A DNA stretch of 64,000 nt from Bicyclus anynana (taxonomy: Eukaryota > Arthropoda > Insecta > Lepidoptera > Nymphalidae). The notes under the pieces are model-generated. The model was not told the origin of the DNA. It searched no databases and saw nothing but the letters and a program-made list of their open reading frames with translations. The stretch covers positions 11,577,418 through 11,641,417 of the forward strand of contig NC_069092.1 in NCBI RefSeq assembly GCF_947172395.1. Reading direction: 5' to 3'. The translations under genes were made by a program, and so were the position numbers. Position 1 is the first letter of the stretch, and each line of letters starts with the position of its first letter. This document shows positions 43,800 through 56,046 of the stretch, piece by piece.

Positions 43800-45660
43800 T
43801 AATTTAATTTTCAAGAGTGTGCCGCATCTGGCCCGCTTTTAATGTCCGTGACGTCATCGCGCCACACTTGTTCAGCCCGTTCAGGCAATTTCTTACTTTT
43901 GCCTTACCTACTCACGAACTAATGGTTATAATTGAAAAATTTATTTTGAAAATTCCATTGATCAAGGAAGGCTATAAGCTAATACAACATCACGCTACCG
44001 ATCAAAAATGTGGCGAAAACGGAAAAAATAAGCGCGTGACGACCGGACGTGCGTTAAATGCGCGTCACATAAACGTACTAGTATTTATTTATATATTTAA
44101 TAAGAACAACCAACAGCTGATACAATGTCACATGTCAATAATTTACATTAATATACTAAGTTATTGCACAACTAATTACAGGTTATCACAGCATTTACTA
44201 ATTAAAATAACTTATGTCAAAACTACAGTTGTCAGCAAAGTAGTATGTACTGTTCAGTTCTCATTAGCTAACCAATTGGCCAACGAGGCAGTTGATCCGG
44301 TGGTTAGAGGAAATGCTTATTTGACAACAATAGATTGAAAGCTTTGCATTTACGGTGCATATTCTGTGCTGTCTACCACAGATACGAGTATATAGTCAGG
44401 GATCCGTAGAACATTTTGTACAAATGATTACTATCAAGTTAGTTTTTCGTGACTAGGTTCATCGAGATGAGACGATCAACTCGATCTTGGTTTGATAAAC
44501 TACCCTCCTTCCAAATTATAACAATAAAGAGGTTATTAAAAGTTGTTACTAACCAGCTGTATTTTTTACTGTTGCTTAATTAATAGTTATACAACTTAAC
44601 AGCCACAATGTCCTACAAATTGCGTGGTAAAATATCTTGATCCGACGGTCAAAATTTTTATTTCCTGGTAACTCAGTGAGCTGCCAGAATCAAGAATTTT
44701 CGTAAAAAAGTTGATCGTCTCATCGAGATAAAGCTACTCACAAAAAATTAGGTCAGGACATTTCAAAAATTCGTTTATAATTCTATCGGCGTTACTTTGC
44801 GGATGTTACGTCGTTGTTCACATCCGCAAAGTAACGCCTGATTCTATTTATTTGCACACACGCTCTGAATTATAAAACCTTTTCTCTAAAGGTCGTTCGT
44901 ACTTTTATAGGTTTAGATCGGATCCCTATCATGAATATTCAATTACTTGTGAAGGAAACCTTAGTGAAATTTTATGTCTCAACCCATTTCTACTTAAACT
45001 GAATACATGTATCCTTTTGTTACCCAATACGCTATCACCAAGAAATCTTATTGTTACGTACAAAATGGCGATTGAAGCCATTACTATTCTCCAATACAAT
45101 ATCGCAAAAACTTGATAGGGGAGACCATGATGCTGAACGTGTACTTACTCGAGCGTTGTGGAGAACTATTTCATTTGGTAGATTATCAAATGAGAGCATA
45201 GCAAATTTCTAATCCTTAAACCCTCTTAGGTTACGCTCAAATCGTCAGATTTTCTAAATAAACACTTCTTAGCTAACAACTTATCTGACGTGCTGGTTGA
45301 GTACTTTTTTTGTTGCTCTAAACAAACTATATTGGTGGTTGTTATATAAATACTTTTCCTGCTTTAGTTAGTAATACCACATGCAGATTTTTTTTTAAAT
45401 TTGTATCGTTTATTCAGGTCACGCTTATATTTGCCACAGTCTATTTAATTGTGGACTATCTAAAAGTTGTCAGTTCTTCTCGATTTCCCACAATTGTGGT
45501 AAATGTAATAATAATAAATAGGAGAAAAATAATAATTAAACTTATTATTGTTTGTAGTTTAATATTCATTAAACTATAAACAATTTAAGTTTACGACACT
45601 CTTTGGATTTCGTCAGTTGGATAGAAGAACATCCATTTTTGCTTTTTATTGTTAAATGTA
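43800..45660. other. Repeat mosaic, no gene seen
   Basis: The 173-codon ORF at 43817-44338 overlies repeat-like sequence (CATTGATCAAGGAAGGCTATAAGC, CGTGACGACCGGACGTGCG). 44400-44770 repeats parts of 40540-40680 and 21225-21290. I see no host exon. Confidence 0.5.
44788..44838. repeat. 18-19 bp perfect inverted repeat
   Basis: GGCGTTACTTTGCGGATG (44788-44805) is mirrored at 44821-44838 around a 13-15 nt loop. Its arm recurs at about 41204 (GCAAAGTAACGCCTG). Confidence 0.85.
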
Positions 45661-45671
45661 ATGTATCCAAA

Positions 45672-46000
45672 TTTTTTTTTTTTTATTCTTTACAAGTTAG
45701 CCCTTGACTACAATCTCACCTGTTATAAGTGATGATGCAGTCTAAGATGTAAGCGGGCTAACTTGTTAGGAGGAGGATGAAAATCCACACCCCTTTCGGT
45801 TTCTACACGGCATCGTACAGGAACGCTAAATCGCTTGGCGGCACGTCTTTGCCGGTAGGGTGGTAACTAGCCACGGCCGAAGCCTCCCACCAGCCAGACC
45901 TGGACAAATTAAGAAAATCTCAATCTGCCCAGCCGGGGATCGAACCCAGGACCTCCGTTTTGTAAATCCACCGCGCATACCACTGCGCCACGGAGGCCGT
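45672..46000 (-). repeat. SINE-A copy, full length
   Basis: Poly-T to CCACTGCGCCACGGAGGCCGTC. Among the least decayed copies in the window. Confidence 0.92.
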
Positions 46001-46462
46001 CAAAAAATGAAAATGGCACCTTGTTACTTAATGTGGTAGAAACTATTCGATAATGTTTCAAGCGTTATGATTTTAAAACAGACTTTCGCTAAAATTCACT
46101 AAACTGCTGCAGCTGCTGGGAAGCCTTAATGGTGCCTGAATATTTAATGTTCACACTTCACTTGTCTTGAACTGCTTCGTTACATGACTTAACAAATCCA
46201 TACTAATATAGTAAATGCGAAAGTAAGTCTGTTACATTTTCACGGCTAAACCACTGAACCGATTTGGATGATGAATTTTGTATAGAGATAAACTAGCGAA
46301 CGCCCGCGACTTTGTATTCGAGGATTTGAAACACCAGGTTACTCTTATAAGACTTTATTCCGCTCCTTAATCCATGTGTCAATACACATTTCCAAACGTA
46401 GGCAATTCGTAGTCATTTGTATCGCTGGTAACACTTGATGTTCACTTCACTCCGTTTCGAAG

Positions 46463-46739
46463 TTAAGTGCCATGAGCCGTCGTCACCCCCACCCAGAACG
46501 CTTCCAGATCATTCTGTGAACACACGTGTTGTTTATTCCACGGAGTTCGCCCAATCAAAACAATAACAATAGATATGCGATCAAAACCACTCGAAGAAGT
46601 AAACAACTTCAAAGGGCGAGCGACTTTGAACTCTATGGCTCTAGTGATAGGGTTCTCCGTAACAGTATATATACCCTTAGACCTTCTTAATTCGACGTCC
46701 GAAGAAGACGAAGACTCCAAACAAATTCCGTACTTAGCG
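46463..46739. other. Block open on both strands with a TATATATA motif
   Basis: Frames are open on both strands here: 85 codons on the minus strand with a Ser run, and 66 on the plus strand with an acidic STSEEDEDSK stretch. AGTATATATACCC occurs inside. It is bounded on the right by a SINE tail (46752). Base composition is more GC-rich than the flanks. It may be an old transposon fragment; I cannot name it. Confidence 0.2.
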
Positions 46740-46751
46740 GACGACTTCGTC

Positions 46752-47049
46752 TTTTTTTTATTAATTACTAGTTAGTCCTTGACTACAATCTCATCTGATG
46801 GTAAATGATGCAATTTAAGATGGAAGTGGGCTAACTTGTTAGGAGGAGGATGAAAATCCACACCCCTTTCTTCGGTTTCTACCCGACATCGTATCGTACG
46901 TCTTTGTCGGTAGGGTGGTAACTAGCCACGGTGGAAGCCTTCCACCAGCCAGACCTGGATCAATTAAGAAAACCTCAATCGGCCCAGCCAGGGATCGAAC
47001 TCAGGAACTCCGTCTTGTAATTTCATCACCACTACGCTACGGATGCTGT
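46752..47049 (-). repeat. SINE-A copy, moderately diverged
   Basis: TTAGTCCTTGACTACAATCTCATC to ATCACCACTACGCTACGGATGC; a short deletion near the GGAACGCTAAATCG block. Confidence 0.85.
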
Positions 47050-47059
47050 AAAAAACTAC

Positions 47060-48630
47060 CTCCATGTAAAATTTCATCTTTGTACTTAAAGCTGTTTCGA
47101 GATTTCGTGAAGATAAGATAACACCCAAATAAAGATTTTTTTTTAACGAATGTGACAAAATACTTTATCTGTCTATAAACTTCTCTGTCTGCGCACGAAA
47201 TGAACATTGAAAGAAACGTGAATGCCGCACTTAGGACAGATTAAAACTTTTCAAGTGTTTGTTTCGTGCGTCGTAGATTCTGCATACATGATACGCCGTC
47301 AAGGCTTTCACTAAAACTACTCTACAACAAATTGGTACTGAGGATTTCTAGACTTTCAAAACTATGTTCAAGCTTTTGATGTGTCACTATCATTGTAACC
47401 TGATGTCAAATACACAGACGATAACAATTATGTTAGCAGAAAAACGAGGTAAATAGGATACTTATATCGATTCGATGTTTACAAAAATTATTTCAGCTGA
47501 CAGTGCGGTATCTGAGCTCAGGTTTGCTAATTAGCATAGTTTTAAGGTGCCACATGCGGTCCTCGTATAACCTATCTACCCCTTTTTTCTTCTTACATCA
47601 TTGGTCGATAAGCTAAACAGTAACAAGAATTCGTTGATAATTCTAAAGGACAATGCCAGACAATGTATAGGAGTTTAACCCACTAAAAAAAATTCATTTG
47701 CAACAATATATTATACTTCATTTTATTGGATTTTGTGTACTATTAAATATATAATACCTTTTAACCCTTTATAACTAGGGGTATAATTATTTTCAAATTA
47801 CTCCGAGGTGTAATAATATTATGTGTTTTGACAGTTTGACAGTGTTATGATTGTTTATTTTTTCATATTGATCAGACTTCGCAGCTCTGGATTCTAGTCA
47901 TTTTGAACCTAAAGTGATTAAAATAGAATAAAAACGCTTTAAAGGGCTCGAACCCAAGGTTGAAATCAGGTTTTTAAAAAATAAGTAAACAATGTCTGTT
48001 ACAAGGAAATAGCGTAATGGATTTAATTACTTTTTTTGGCAGATTTTTATTCCGGAGTTTAACAATAAAAATGGTTTATTAAAAAACAATTATTTAAAAA
48101 TTGGATTATTTTAGTACATTTACATTTTCCGCAAAATTCTGAGTTAGGACTGGGTCAGAATCTGGCATTCTCCTTTGAAGTTTATTTCAAACAAATTGAA
48201 GTTCAGTTTACTATAACTGCCTCATATGGCGTTAACAGCTAGATTTCTCTACTTATAAAAGCTACGTGAATTTGGGAAGTCGGGAGTGTTGGTACACTCA
48301 AGGTACACTCCTTTGCCTGAAACTAGAAGAGCATTTAATGCAGTCTGTCTTGCACTGGATTTCTTTTTATTCTAGTACGAGTATATGTATCTATGACGTA
48401 TTACAAAGCCAAAGAGGGAAAAAAAATCTATGACGTCCTTCCGTCACAAGGCTAAGAAGGAAAGATAAAAGCAATAACTGTTTAGTTCTTTACATTGTGG
48501 TGGTATACGCACGCTTCGGTATCTAACCAGGCACTGGACGTGTCACGCACCGTCACTATTCAATATTCAAAGCCTTTATTGATTCTGAACAATGATACCA
48601 GTTGTTAGTGTGATTGTGAAATATATTGCA
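47060..48630. other. No gene seen upstream of the CUB exon
   Basis: AT-rich, presumably intron of the CUB gene. No exon with an ending phase fitting 48804 was identified. Confidence 0.4.
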
Positions 48631-48634
48631 AATG

Positions 48635-48750
48635 GGTTGACTACAGTTCGTTTCACTCTTGACAGTTTACCACGATTCACGATCTGTACGCATTTTGAAT
48701 GTCACACTGTCACCGTACCCATAATATCTGAAAAACACTTTAATATCAGA
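48635..48750 (-). repeat. Relative of the 26296 inverted-end repeat
   Basis: Minus strand reads AAAGTGTTTTTCAGATATTATGGG, GGTGACAG and ATCGTGAATCGTGGTAAACTG, matching 26296-26400. It ends about 55 bp before the CUB exon. Confidence 0.6.
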
Positions 48751-48803
48751 CTTTGTATCTCGCTAGCTAAGCTCGACTTCATATTGTAAACATTTCTTTT
48801 CAG

Positions 48804-48960
48804 GTCTATTTGAAACCGAGGGCGTAAGAATACCAGGCACGGAATGCGACTACCAGTTCAGCCGGTCCGGCAACCGGCCCACACACGGCAGGCTCTACAG
48901 CCCACAGTACCCGTCCATTTACCCTAACAACGTGCGATGCTCGTACCATTTCCACGCAAG
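48804..48960 (+). CDS. CUB-domain protein, internal exon (CUB start)
   Basis: The exon is bordered by a TTTCTTTTCAG acceptor and a GTATGT donor. It enters with two bases completing a codon and leaves with AG (phase 2). It encodes a segment with CDYQFSRSG, then GRLYSPQYPSIYPNN and CSYHF. A Cys, the SP.YP..YPNN core and a second Cys are the classical first half of a CUB domain, an extracellular beta-sandwich used in protein-protein binding. The CDY...GRLYSP form resembles the CUB domains of suppressor-of-lurcher (SOL-1-like) proteins, which help AMPA/kainate-type glutamate receptors; that family name is recalled, not searched. Base composition is clearly richer in G and C than the surrounding intron. 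The preceding exon was not found in this window. Confidence 0.88.
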
Positions 48961-50195
48961 GTATGTTTAATTGTATTCTTTAAACAATATTTTTGAAGAG
49001 AAATGGATAGAAAGAGCACAACTCAATTATTAAATAAAATATCAGGTTTAACAATTCCCGCTAAGAATGTTATCAATAAACCCTCGAATAACAGAGGATA
49101 ACCTAGAGCGAAGTCCCGGACTTGTGACCGATAGATGTAGGGTTAAAGACGTCTTTTACAAATAGTTGACATTCCCCGCCTATTTCAATAATAATGCATG
49201 AAGAAGCTTTTGCTTAACTGTTGGATCAAGAGTCGGATACAAAAGGTAGTGATTCTTGAGACGGCGCATATTGTGAGGAGGTTCCTCACTCTGGAGCCCT
49301 GACATCCGGTTGCTTTGGCACTCAAATGTCCCGCAACTTGGAGGGTTGATTTTTTTTATATTTATATTGACATTGTTAAAAATTAAAAAGGAGAAACAAA
49401 TAAATGAGAGTTAAAGATGCATGAAGGATTATCTAGTAGTATAAGGTGTGGGCGGATCGAAAGCGACGACTGAATGAGCTAGTCGCTTATATAGCCAGCA
49501 CTCGGTCTTCCACTACTCCCCACCTAACTCACGGAACACATCGTACTATCTCGTGATGACGATTGAGAGGATACTTCCGCAAAGTAATTTAAAAAAAAAG
49601 AATAAAAAGGTCACTATGATTAGCGAACGATTGATTTATTTTGCTGCCATAATCTAATGGTATTTTAATTAATCTACTTCCTACTTTGTACTATACAAAC
49701 TGCCGAATTCTTAAAAATTTCCAAATCAAAATGATATATAAGTAAAAAATTCACTTTTTCAAAATATAAATGCTTGTGAAATAAACCAAATTGAAATTAA
49801 AGTCGTTGTATTTAACTATTGACTCGATATTTACAATGAATTCTCTCCATTCATACATTATCCGAGCTATTCAACTGTGTTCAAACATCCATACAATAGG
49901 TTTATACAAAGAAGATGTAAAAGCTTGATTTAACCCAATGTACTGGTATATCTTTGCCCTTGTATTGGTCTAAGAACCGGCATTAGAAATATATACCCTC
50001 ATCTGGTATTCATTAGTGCTATAAAATGAATGATAGATAATGTTCAGTGACACATTTCAAATAGGTTACCTTGTTAAATTGCGGCCAAACACATTTTTTA
50101 TACAAAATCTAGAAACGAGATCAAAGGCAAGTTCGTTCGTTATCTGTTTTCCATTACCATTTGTTCGTTACCGTTTGTATATACCAAAGAATTAA
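48961..50195. other. CUB-gene intron, repeats only
   Basis: 49095-49150 matches the repeat near 340-420. 49940-50010 and 50690-50760 share a diverged inverted copy (CAATGTACTGGTATATCTTTGCCCTTGTAT; AACAGATGAGGGTATATATTTCTTATGCCGG), so two related insertions flank the SINE-B piece. No exon. Confidence 0.45.
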
Positions 50196-50196
50196 A

Positions 50197-50343
50197 AAAA
50201 AATCTCAGGCATGCAAGTTTCCTCACGATGTTTTTCCTTCACCGATTGAGACACGTGATATTTAATTTCTTAAAATGCACACAAGTGAAAAGATGGAGGT
50301 GCATGCCCCAGGCCGGAGGTCATATCCACTGGGCTATCACGGA
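50197..50343 (-). repeat. SINE-B copy, truncated both sides
   Basis: AATCTCAGGCATGCAAGTTTCC to ATATCCACTGGGCTATCACGG, with most of the head missing. Confidence 0.8.
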
Positions 50344-50798
50344 AAGCAAAAAAAGGAAAGGCAAGTTGCAAAAAATACAGTTAAATTATGCATAACTTAA
50401 GCTTTGACATATTAAACGACTAATAAATAACGATGAGGTATATACGAGTATATGTTTATATCTGGCAACCCCACAGTTGCAGTGTGAAAGCAGGCAACCA
50501 TTACTTTTTAAATTCTTTTGGGTTTAATAATTTTTTTTTTAACTAACCAATGTGGGAAGGAAAGTAAACAAATCAAAAAAATAATCATTTAATACTGTTC
50601 GGCCGCAATTTAACCAGGCAACCTATATTCAATGTGTCAATGCGAATATTTTCTACCATTTATTTATTATCCCAATCAAATAACAGATGAGGGTATATAT
50701 TTCTTATGCCGGTTCTCGTACTATAACCAATGTACCGGTATATCTTTGCCCTTGTATCGTAAAAGTGAAATGTAATACAGGTGTCTTGTCATTTCCAG

Positions 50799-50858
50799 GC
50801 CAAAGGATCGCGTGAAGGTAGTTTTTGAAGAAGTCTCCTTACAGAAAGGGGATATAAG
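50799..50858 (+). CDS. CUB-domain protein, internal exon (CUB middle)
   Basis: A 60-bp exon between ATTTCCAG and GTGCGT. Its first base completes the Arg codon left open by the exon ending at 48960, and it reads PKDRVKVVFEEVSLQKGDI with AG left over. The motif V.V.FEE..LQKGD is the expected middle of a CUB domain. A 1.8-kb intron separates it from the previous exon. Confidence 0.87.
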
Positions 50859-50957
50859 GTGCGTAGAAAAATTCTATTTGTCAGCATCGCTTCATTTATC
50901 CTACAATATGAATATTGAATTTGATATTGAGTACATTTTTCCCTTGACGAAAGTTTA

Positions 50958-52166
50958 TCTATACTAATATTATAAAGAGGTAAAGTTTGTAAGTTTGTAA
51001 GTTTGTCACATTTTTTAAAAGGGGGTAATCTTCGGAACTACTGGTCCGATTTCAAAAATTCTTTCACCAGTAGAATGCTATATTTTATATTGGTATCATA
51101 TATACTAGCCGAGTTATCCCAGTTTATGTCATACAGGTCAGATTAAAAACCTTTTAAACAGACTTATTCGCATGCGCTGCCTTAACCATTGTGAAAAATT
51201 GAAATTAATGTATGGAGGCTTTATGTATCTTTAAAAGTTCTGCAAAAAAGTCCGCGACGCCATATATCTATCTTCTATATATTAGCAGATATAGTACCTT
51301 TTGTGTTTTAAAAATTATTAATTTTATATACTTAGGTTTACGTCATTATTTATACAACTAAACTTTAATCCTTATTAAAATAAATTATTTAATAATCACA
51401 AGGATATTATGGAGATAAGATTTGCCCTTTACAGTATGTTAATTACTTAAATAGTTTCGGAGATAATACAAAATTTCTAAAAGACGCAGAAATTCCGCTA
51501 TATGACGCCCGGCGCTTTCATTTACGTAGTTCCCGTTTCCGTGTGAATATGGGGATCAAACATAGCCTATGACACTCGCAAATAATGTAGCTTTTTATTG
51601 GTAAAACAATTTTCCAAATCGGTCCAGTAGATCCAGAGATTACCTCCTACAACCACACGAACTATACCTCTTTATATTATTAGCATAGAAGTCTCTATTT
51701 CTCTTGGTCATACCACCATTCTCGAAGGACTGGACCGATTTTGCTAAGGGTAGGACTAAGATAGAGAAGTTACAGGGTAGGGTAGGGTACGGGTAGGGAA
51801 GCGTAGGGGTAGTGTAGGGGTAGGGTAGGTTTAGGGCCGGGTTTAGGGAAGTGGTAGGGTAGGGGTAGGATAGGCGTGAGATAGGGGTACGGGTGGGATA
51901 GGGGTAGGGAAGGGATAGGGTACGGGGAGGTTAGGGATAGGATGGAGGTAGGGTGTAGGTAAGGTAGGGGTAGGGTAGGGTAGGGTGGAGGTAGGGGTAG
52001 GGTAGGGTAGGGTAGGGGTATGGTAGATGTAGGGGTTGGGTAGGGTAGGGTTGGGGTAGTGGTAGGGTAGGGTAGGGGTAGAGTAGGGTAGGGGTACGGT
52101 AGGGTAGGGGTAGTAGTAAAGTTGACATCGAAATTTACGCGGACGAAGTCGCGGGCGTCCGCTAGT
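50958..52166 (+). mobile_element. Helitron-like element(s) ending in a TAGGG minisatellite
   Basis: Starts TCTATACTAATATTATAAAGAGG and ends ACGCGGACGAAGTCGCGGGCGTCCGCTAGT; the last 30 bp form the GC-rich stem expected before a Helitron CTAG terminus. The minisatellite occupies 51773-52116. Internal end-like motifs near 51107 and 51680 suggest several nested copies. Confidence 0.6.
51773..52116. repeat. TAGGG-type minisatellite, long array
   Basis: About 340 bp of GGGTAGGGTAGG and GGGGTAGGGTAGG units with small variants. The minus strand reads endless Pro-Tyr-Pro-Thr-Leu, which is not a gene. Confidence 0.95.
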
Positions 52167-52538
52167 AATATGATAAACGCGAAAGTTTGTATGGTTGTTT
52201 GGATGTTTGTTACTCTTTAACGCCGCTACTACTGACGCAATTGGGGTGAAATTTGGAATGGAAATAGATTTTACTCTGGATTAACACATAGGCTACTTTT
52301 TATCCTGAAAAAATCCATGGTTTCCCGAGATTTGCGAAAACTGATGATTTTGATGATATGAATGTTTGTTACTTTTTCACGCATCAACTACTGAACCGAA
52401 TTAGCTGAAATTTGGTATTAAGATTTATTATAGCCTGGAATAGCACATAGACTACTTTTTTCCCGGAAAATCCATGGTTCCCGAGGAATTTCTGAAAAAC
52501 TAAATTTCACGCGGACGAAGTCGCGGGCGCCCGCTAGT
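52166..52538 (+). mobile_element. Helitron-like element
   Basis: Abuts the previous one and ends ACGCGGACGAAGTCGCGGGCGCCCGCTAGT. Confidence 0.65.
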
Positions 52539-52761
52539 ATTATGTATTACAAGTTTACTTGTTTAGGCGAGGAAAATTATACATTGTTTTAGTGTGTTAA
52601 ATTATTATTAGTGGGTAAAGTAATTTTAAAAGAAAGTTTAATTCATTAAATAAGATTTTTTGGTACATAATATTTTTCTGAGGAAAACTCAGTCCTGGCT
52701 GTCTATCAGTGCCACCAGTACCTACAAACTAATCTCCGAAACTATTAAACAAATTCCTTTA

Positions 52762-53098
52762 TCTAATATATAAAATTGTCGTGTCACAGTTTTTGTTGCC
52801 ATACTCCTCCGAAACGGCTTGATCGATTTTGATGAAATTTTTTGTGCATATTCAGTAGGTCTGAGAATCGGCCAACATCTATTTTTCAAACCCCTAAATC
52901 CTAGGGTAGGGTGATAGGGTAGGTTTATGGTATAGGGATAGGGTAGGGGTAGGGTAGCGGTAGGATAGATGTAGGGTAGGGTAGGGGTAGAGTGGAGGTA
53001 GGGTAGGGGTAGGAGTAGGGTAGTGTATGGTAGGGATAGGGAAGAAGTGCAAATAAATAAATTAATAAGTGAAAGTGAAGCTTGAGCGGGTCCGCTAG
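52762..53098 (+). mobile_element. Helitron-like element with TAGGG minisatellite
   Basis: Starts TCTAATATATAAAATTGTCGTG, has CCTCCGAAACGGCTTGATCG inside and ends GAGCGGGTCCGCTAGT. The minisatellite is at 52901-53046. Confidence 0.65.
52901..53046. repeat. TAGGG-type minisatellite, short array
   Basis: AGGGTAGGGTGATAGGGTAGG and GGGTAGGGGTAGG variants. Same motif as the array 0.8 kb upstream. Confidence 0.93.
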
Positions 53099-53099
53099 T

Positions 53100-54660
53100 A
53101 TAATATAGATATGTTTAAATTGAGTATAATAACTAGCCATAATTTTATCTTTTCTTTTTTATTTTGTCATAGTGTGATGATGTTTGTTCAATTAAATTAA
53201 TTCATAGTGGATCAACATCGCGGAAATCCGCTAACATTCCCCTATAACTAAAGCAATAATTTCAACAAAATAATAATAATTTCAAATTTCAATAATTTGT
53301 AACAATACGCTTCATATCTACTTATCTATAATATAATTTATTACATAAAATGTGGTTAATTCAGAATTGTAGTGGTTGTGGTTACCGCTATTTGTGGTGA
53401 TTTTGATTAAATAATTTTATTGACAAACGTTGAATAGAAAAGATATATTGGAAATCAAAAATAGCAATACGAATAATATGAATGTTGCGTCATCCGTTGT
53501 AGTTCCGACGATAGTGGTTTCAGTTAATGGTCTTATAGCGAAAAGCTTCGACCAACACTTTATCTTCTCATTCGCACGAGAGTTTTTAGTTCAAATACAA
53601 CAAATGCATTCCCACGACAGCGTTTTTCAAACACGAATCTTTTTATCGAACAGTGTTGCATTTTCAATTTTGGGCGTTGGAAATAGACCTTCATTCAACT
53701 TCATACGCTACGCCCACCAACGCTGGATTTTAACGCATCGCTTTTTTAAATCTCGTGTGATTGAAGCCTAAGAAGCTTTTGCTTGACTGTATACTATGTA
53801 TATTGTGATGCGATTTCTCACTTTCAAGCCTTGACAGCTTGTTGCTTGGGCAATCCAAAGCACCGCAATGGGAGGAATAGATCTATAGGATATATTTTTT
53901 GTAAAACTTTAACAGTGTTATGTAGAGTATATTTTGTTAAAAGTTAAAAAAGCGTCCTTATAAATATACGTAAGAATAATTTATATATTACTATATTATA
54001 TATATTTATATATTACCTATGTTACACCTTTTATTTATTCTGTACACCCTAACCCTATATCTTTATAATTTTTATTATTAGTTTCTTCTTCGGGTTGCCT
54101 GGAAGAGATTGCTTGTTAGCGATAAGGTCTTTATGCATTTTAATTTTTTTTTGTATCTATTGTATTGTATGTTTCTTTGTGGTGAACAAAGTGTATTTTC
54201 TTTCTTTCTTCTTAATTTAATACAATATAGCAAAACAAACGATATTTTTTAACAATTTAAATAAGTAATGGGTTTTCTCTGTCACCGCCAACTCTCTTCA
54301 TGATAATAATATACTGGTTGTCGACTAAACCGTACCGAAATTGGTAACAACGGCATTTCTTGGACCGTCTGACAGTTTCAAAATAAAGTTCAACTCCGAG
54401 CTAATTTAAATTAAAAGCTTTTAGTGTGTTTCCTCTCAATCATAATGCGAATTATTCACGAAAATTTATCTAGAAGATTTCATATTCAAATGACTTTGGC
54501 AAACTCGTGAAAAATTAAATAATTAACTCTTTCGAGATTGTTAATACGAATTATTGAATTTCGTCAAAACCCGTCCATGTTTTCCGTCCCGTCCATGTCA
54601 AAACTTACAGACAGCATTTTGCTTGCAAACAAATAATACTTCAAACATAGTGTCTCCATC
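53100..54660. other. CUB-gene intron, no exon seen
   Basis: 53540-53770 is the repeat shared with 19470-19630; the 113-codon ORF there is a by-product. The remainder is AT-rich. Confidence 0.5.
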
Positions 54661-54666
54661 ACCATG

Positions 54667-54989
54667 ACGGCCTCCGTGGCGCAGTGGTATGCGCGATGGA
54701 TTTACAGGAGGTTCTGGGTTCGATTCCCGGCTGGGCCTATTGAGGTTTTCTTAATTGGTCCAGGTCTGGCTGATGGGAGGCTTCGGCCGTGGCTAGTTAC
54801 CACCTTACCTACAAAGACGTACCAACAAGCGATTTAGTGTTCCGGTACGATGTTGTGTAGAAACCGAAAGGGGTGTGGATTTTCATCCTCCTCCTAACAA
54901 GTTAGCCCACTTCCATCTTAGATTGCATCAGCACTTACCATCAGGTGAGATCGTAGTCAAGGGCTAACATGTAAAGAATAAAAAAAAAC
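54667..54989 (+). repeat. SINE-A copy, full length
   Basis: Head ACGGCCTCCGTGGCGCAGTGGTATGCGCG with a 7-bp deletion before the B box, then body and poly-A. Confidence 0.92.
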
Positions 54990-55185
54990 ACCAATTTAAA
55001 GGCACTTCCAATTCGTTCTTCTTATTCTTCGTTCGTAGTAGAAAAATCGATAGGAGAGAACCACTATTTTTAGTCGTCTAAATCATCATCAACATTTTAG
55101 GTCTATCTTTTCGCATGGAATTGATTAAAATAATGTGCATCAAAATAAAAAAATAAACTTCTGCCAAAACCTAGTTTTGTATAAA

Positions 55186-55466
55186 TCATCATCATCATTA
55201 TCAACCCATATTCGGCTCACTGCTGAGTCTCCTCTCAGAATGAGAGGGGTTAGGCCAATAGTCCACTGCGGATGCGGATTGACAGACTTCACACACGCAG
55301 AGAACTAGGAAAATTCTCTGGTATGCAGGTTTTCTCACGATGTTTTTCCTTGACCATTTTGAGACACGTGATATTTCATTTCTTAAAATGCACACAACTT
55401 TCAGATTCGAACCCAAACCCACCGGAATCGGAGGCAGACGTCATATCCACTGGGCTATCACTCTGT
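55186..55466 (-). repeat. SINE-B copy
   Basis: CATCATCATCATTATCAACCC to CATATCCACTGGGCTATCAC; the CGCTGGCCCAATG block is altered. Confidence 0.88.
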
Positions 55467-55805
55467 ATAAAGCTTTGTATAAATACTTCAGTTTAAATTA
55501 AATTCATAGTTATTATATTATCTGCGCGATACAAAGCTTTGAACATTTCGCAGTTTCACAATATAATTTGGATTGCTCACTTGCATTAATTAGCTCGACT
55601 ATTCCACATATACTTGTTTAATTCAATGCATAACCCGCACATCATTCTATAATTGAATTTACATCCCAATGTATTCTCATTTGAATCGTATTGTGACGTT
55701 GCGTTGTGTGGAGCGTTGATAATTTACTGCACAAGATGGTAATAAGTTAGTAACTGTGTTAAGTACTAATGTACTTAATAGCAACGGAATATTGCACAAC
55801 AGTTG

Positions 55806-56046
55806 AGCCGTGATAGCCCAGTGGATATGACTACTAATACTATGTGTGTATTTTAAGAAATTAAATATCACGTGTCTTAAAGGGTGAAGGAAAACATCGT
55901 GAACATCTGCATAATAGAGAATTTTCTTAATTCTCTGCGTGTCTGAAGTCTGCTAATCCGCATTGGGCCAGCGTGGTGGACTATTGGCCTTACCCCTCTC
56001 TTTCTAAGAGAAGACTCGAGCTCAGCAGTGAGCCGAATATGGGTTA
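55806..56046 (+). repeat. SINE-B copy with internal deletion
   Basis: GAGCCGTGATAGCCCAGTGGATATGAC is followed directly by TATGTGTGTATTTTAAGAAATT; end GAGCCGAATATGGGTT. Confidence 0.86.

Noticed and set aside
43817..44338. Longest open frame of the window (173 codons, plus strand)
   Set aside because: Composition is that of AT-rich noncoding DNA, no domain is seen, and parts resemble interspersed repeats (AAGGAAGGCTATAAGC).
51773..52116. Interstitial telomere
   Set aside because: The unit is GGGTAGGGTAGG-like, not the insect TTAGG repeat, and it sits within Helitron-like sequence.
51931..53140. Pro/Tyr/Thr/Leu-repeat ORFs on the minus strand
   Set aside because: Direct products of the TAGGG minisatellites; no leader, no splice signals, no flanking coding sequence.
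53430..53771. 113-codon plus-strand ORF
   Set aside because: The 3' two thirds match an interspersed repeat also present at 19470-19630.
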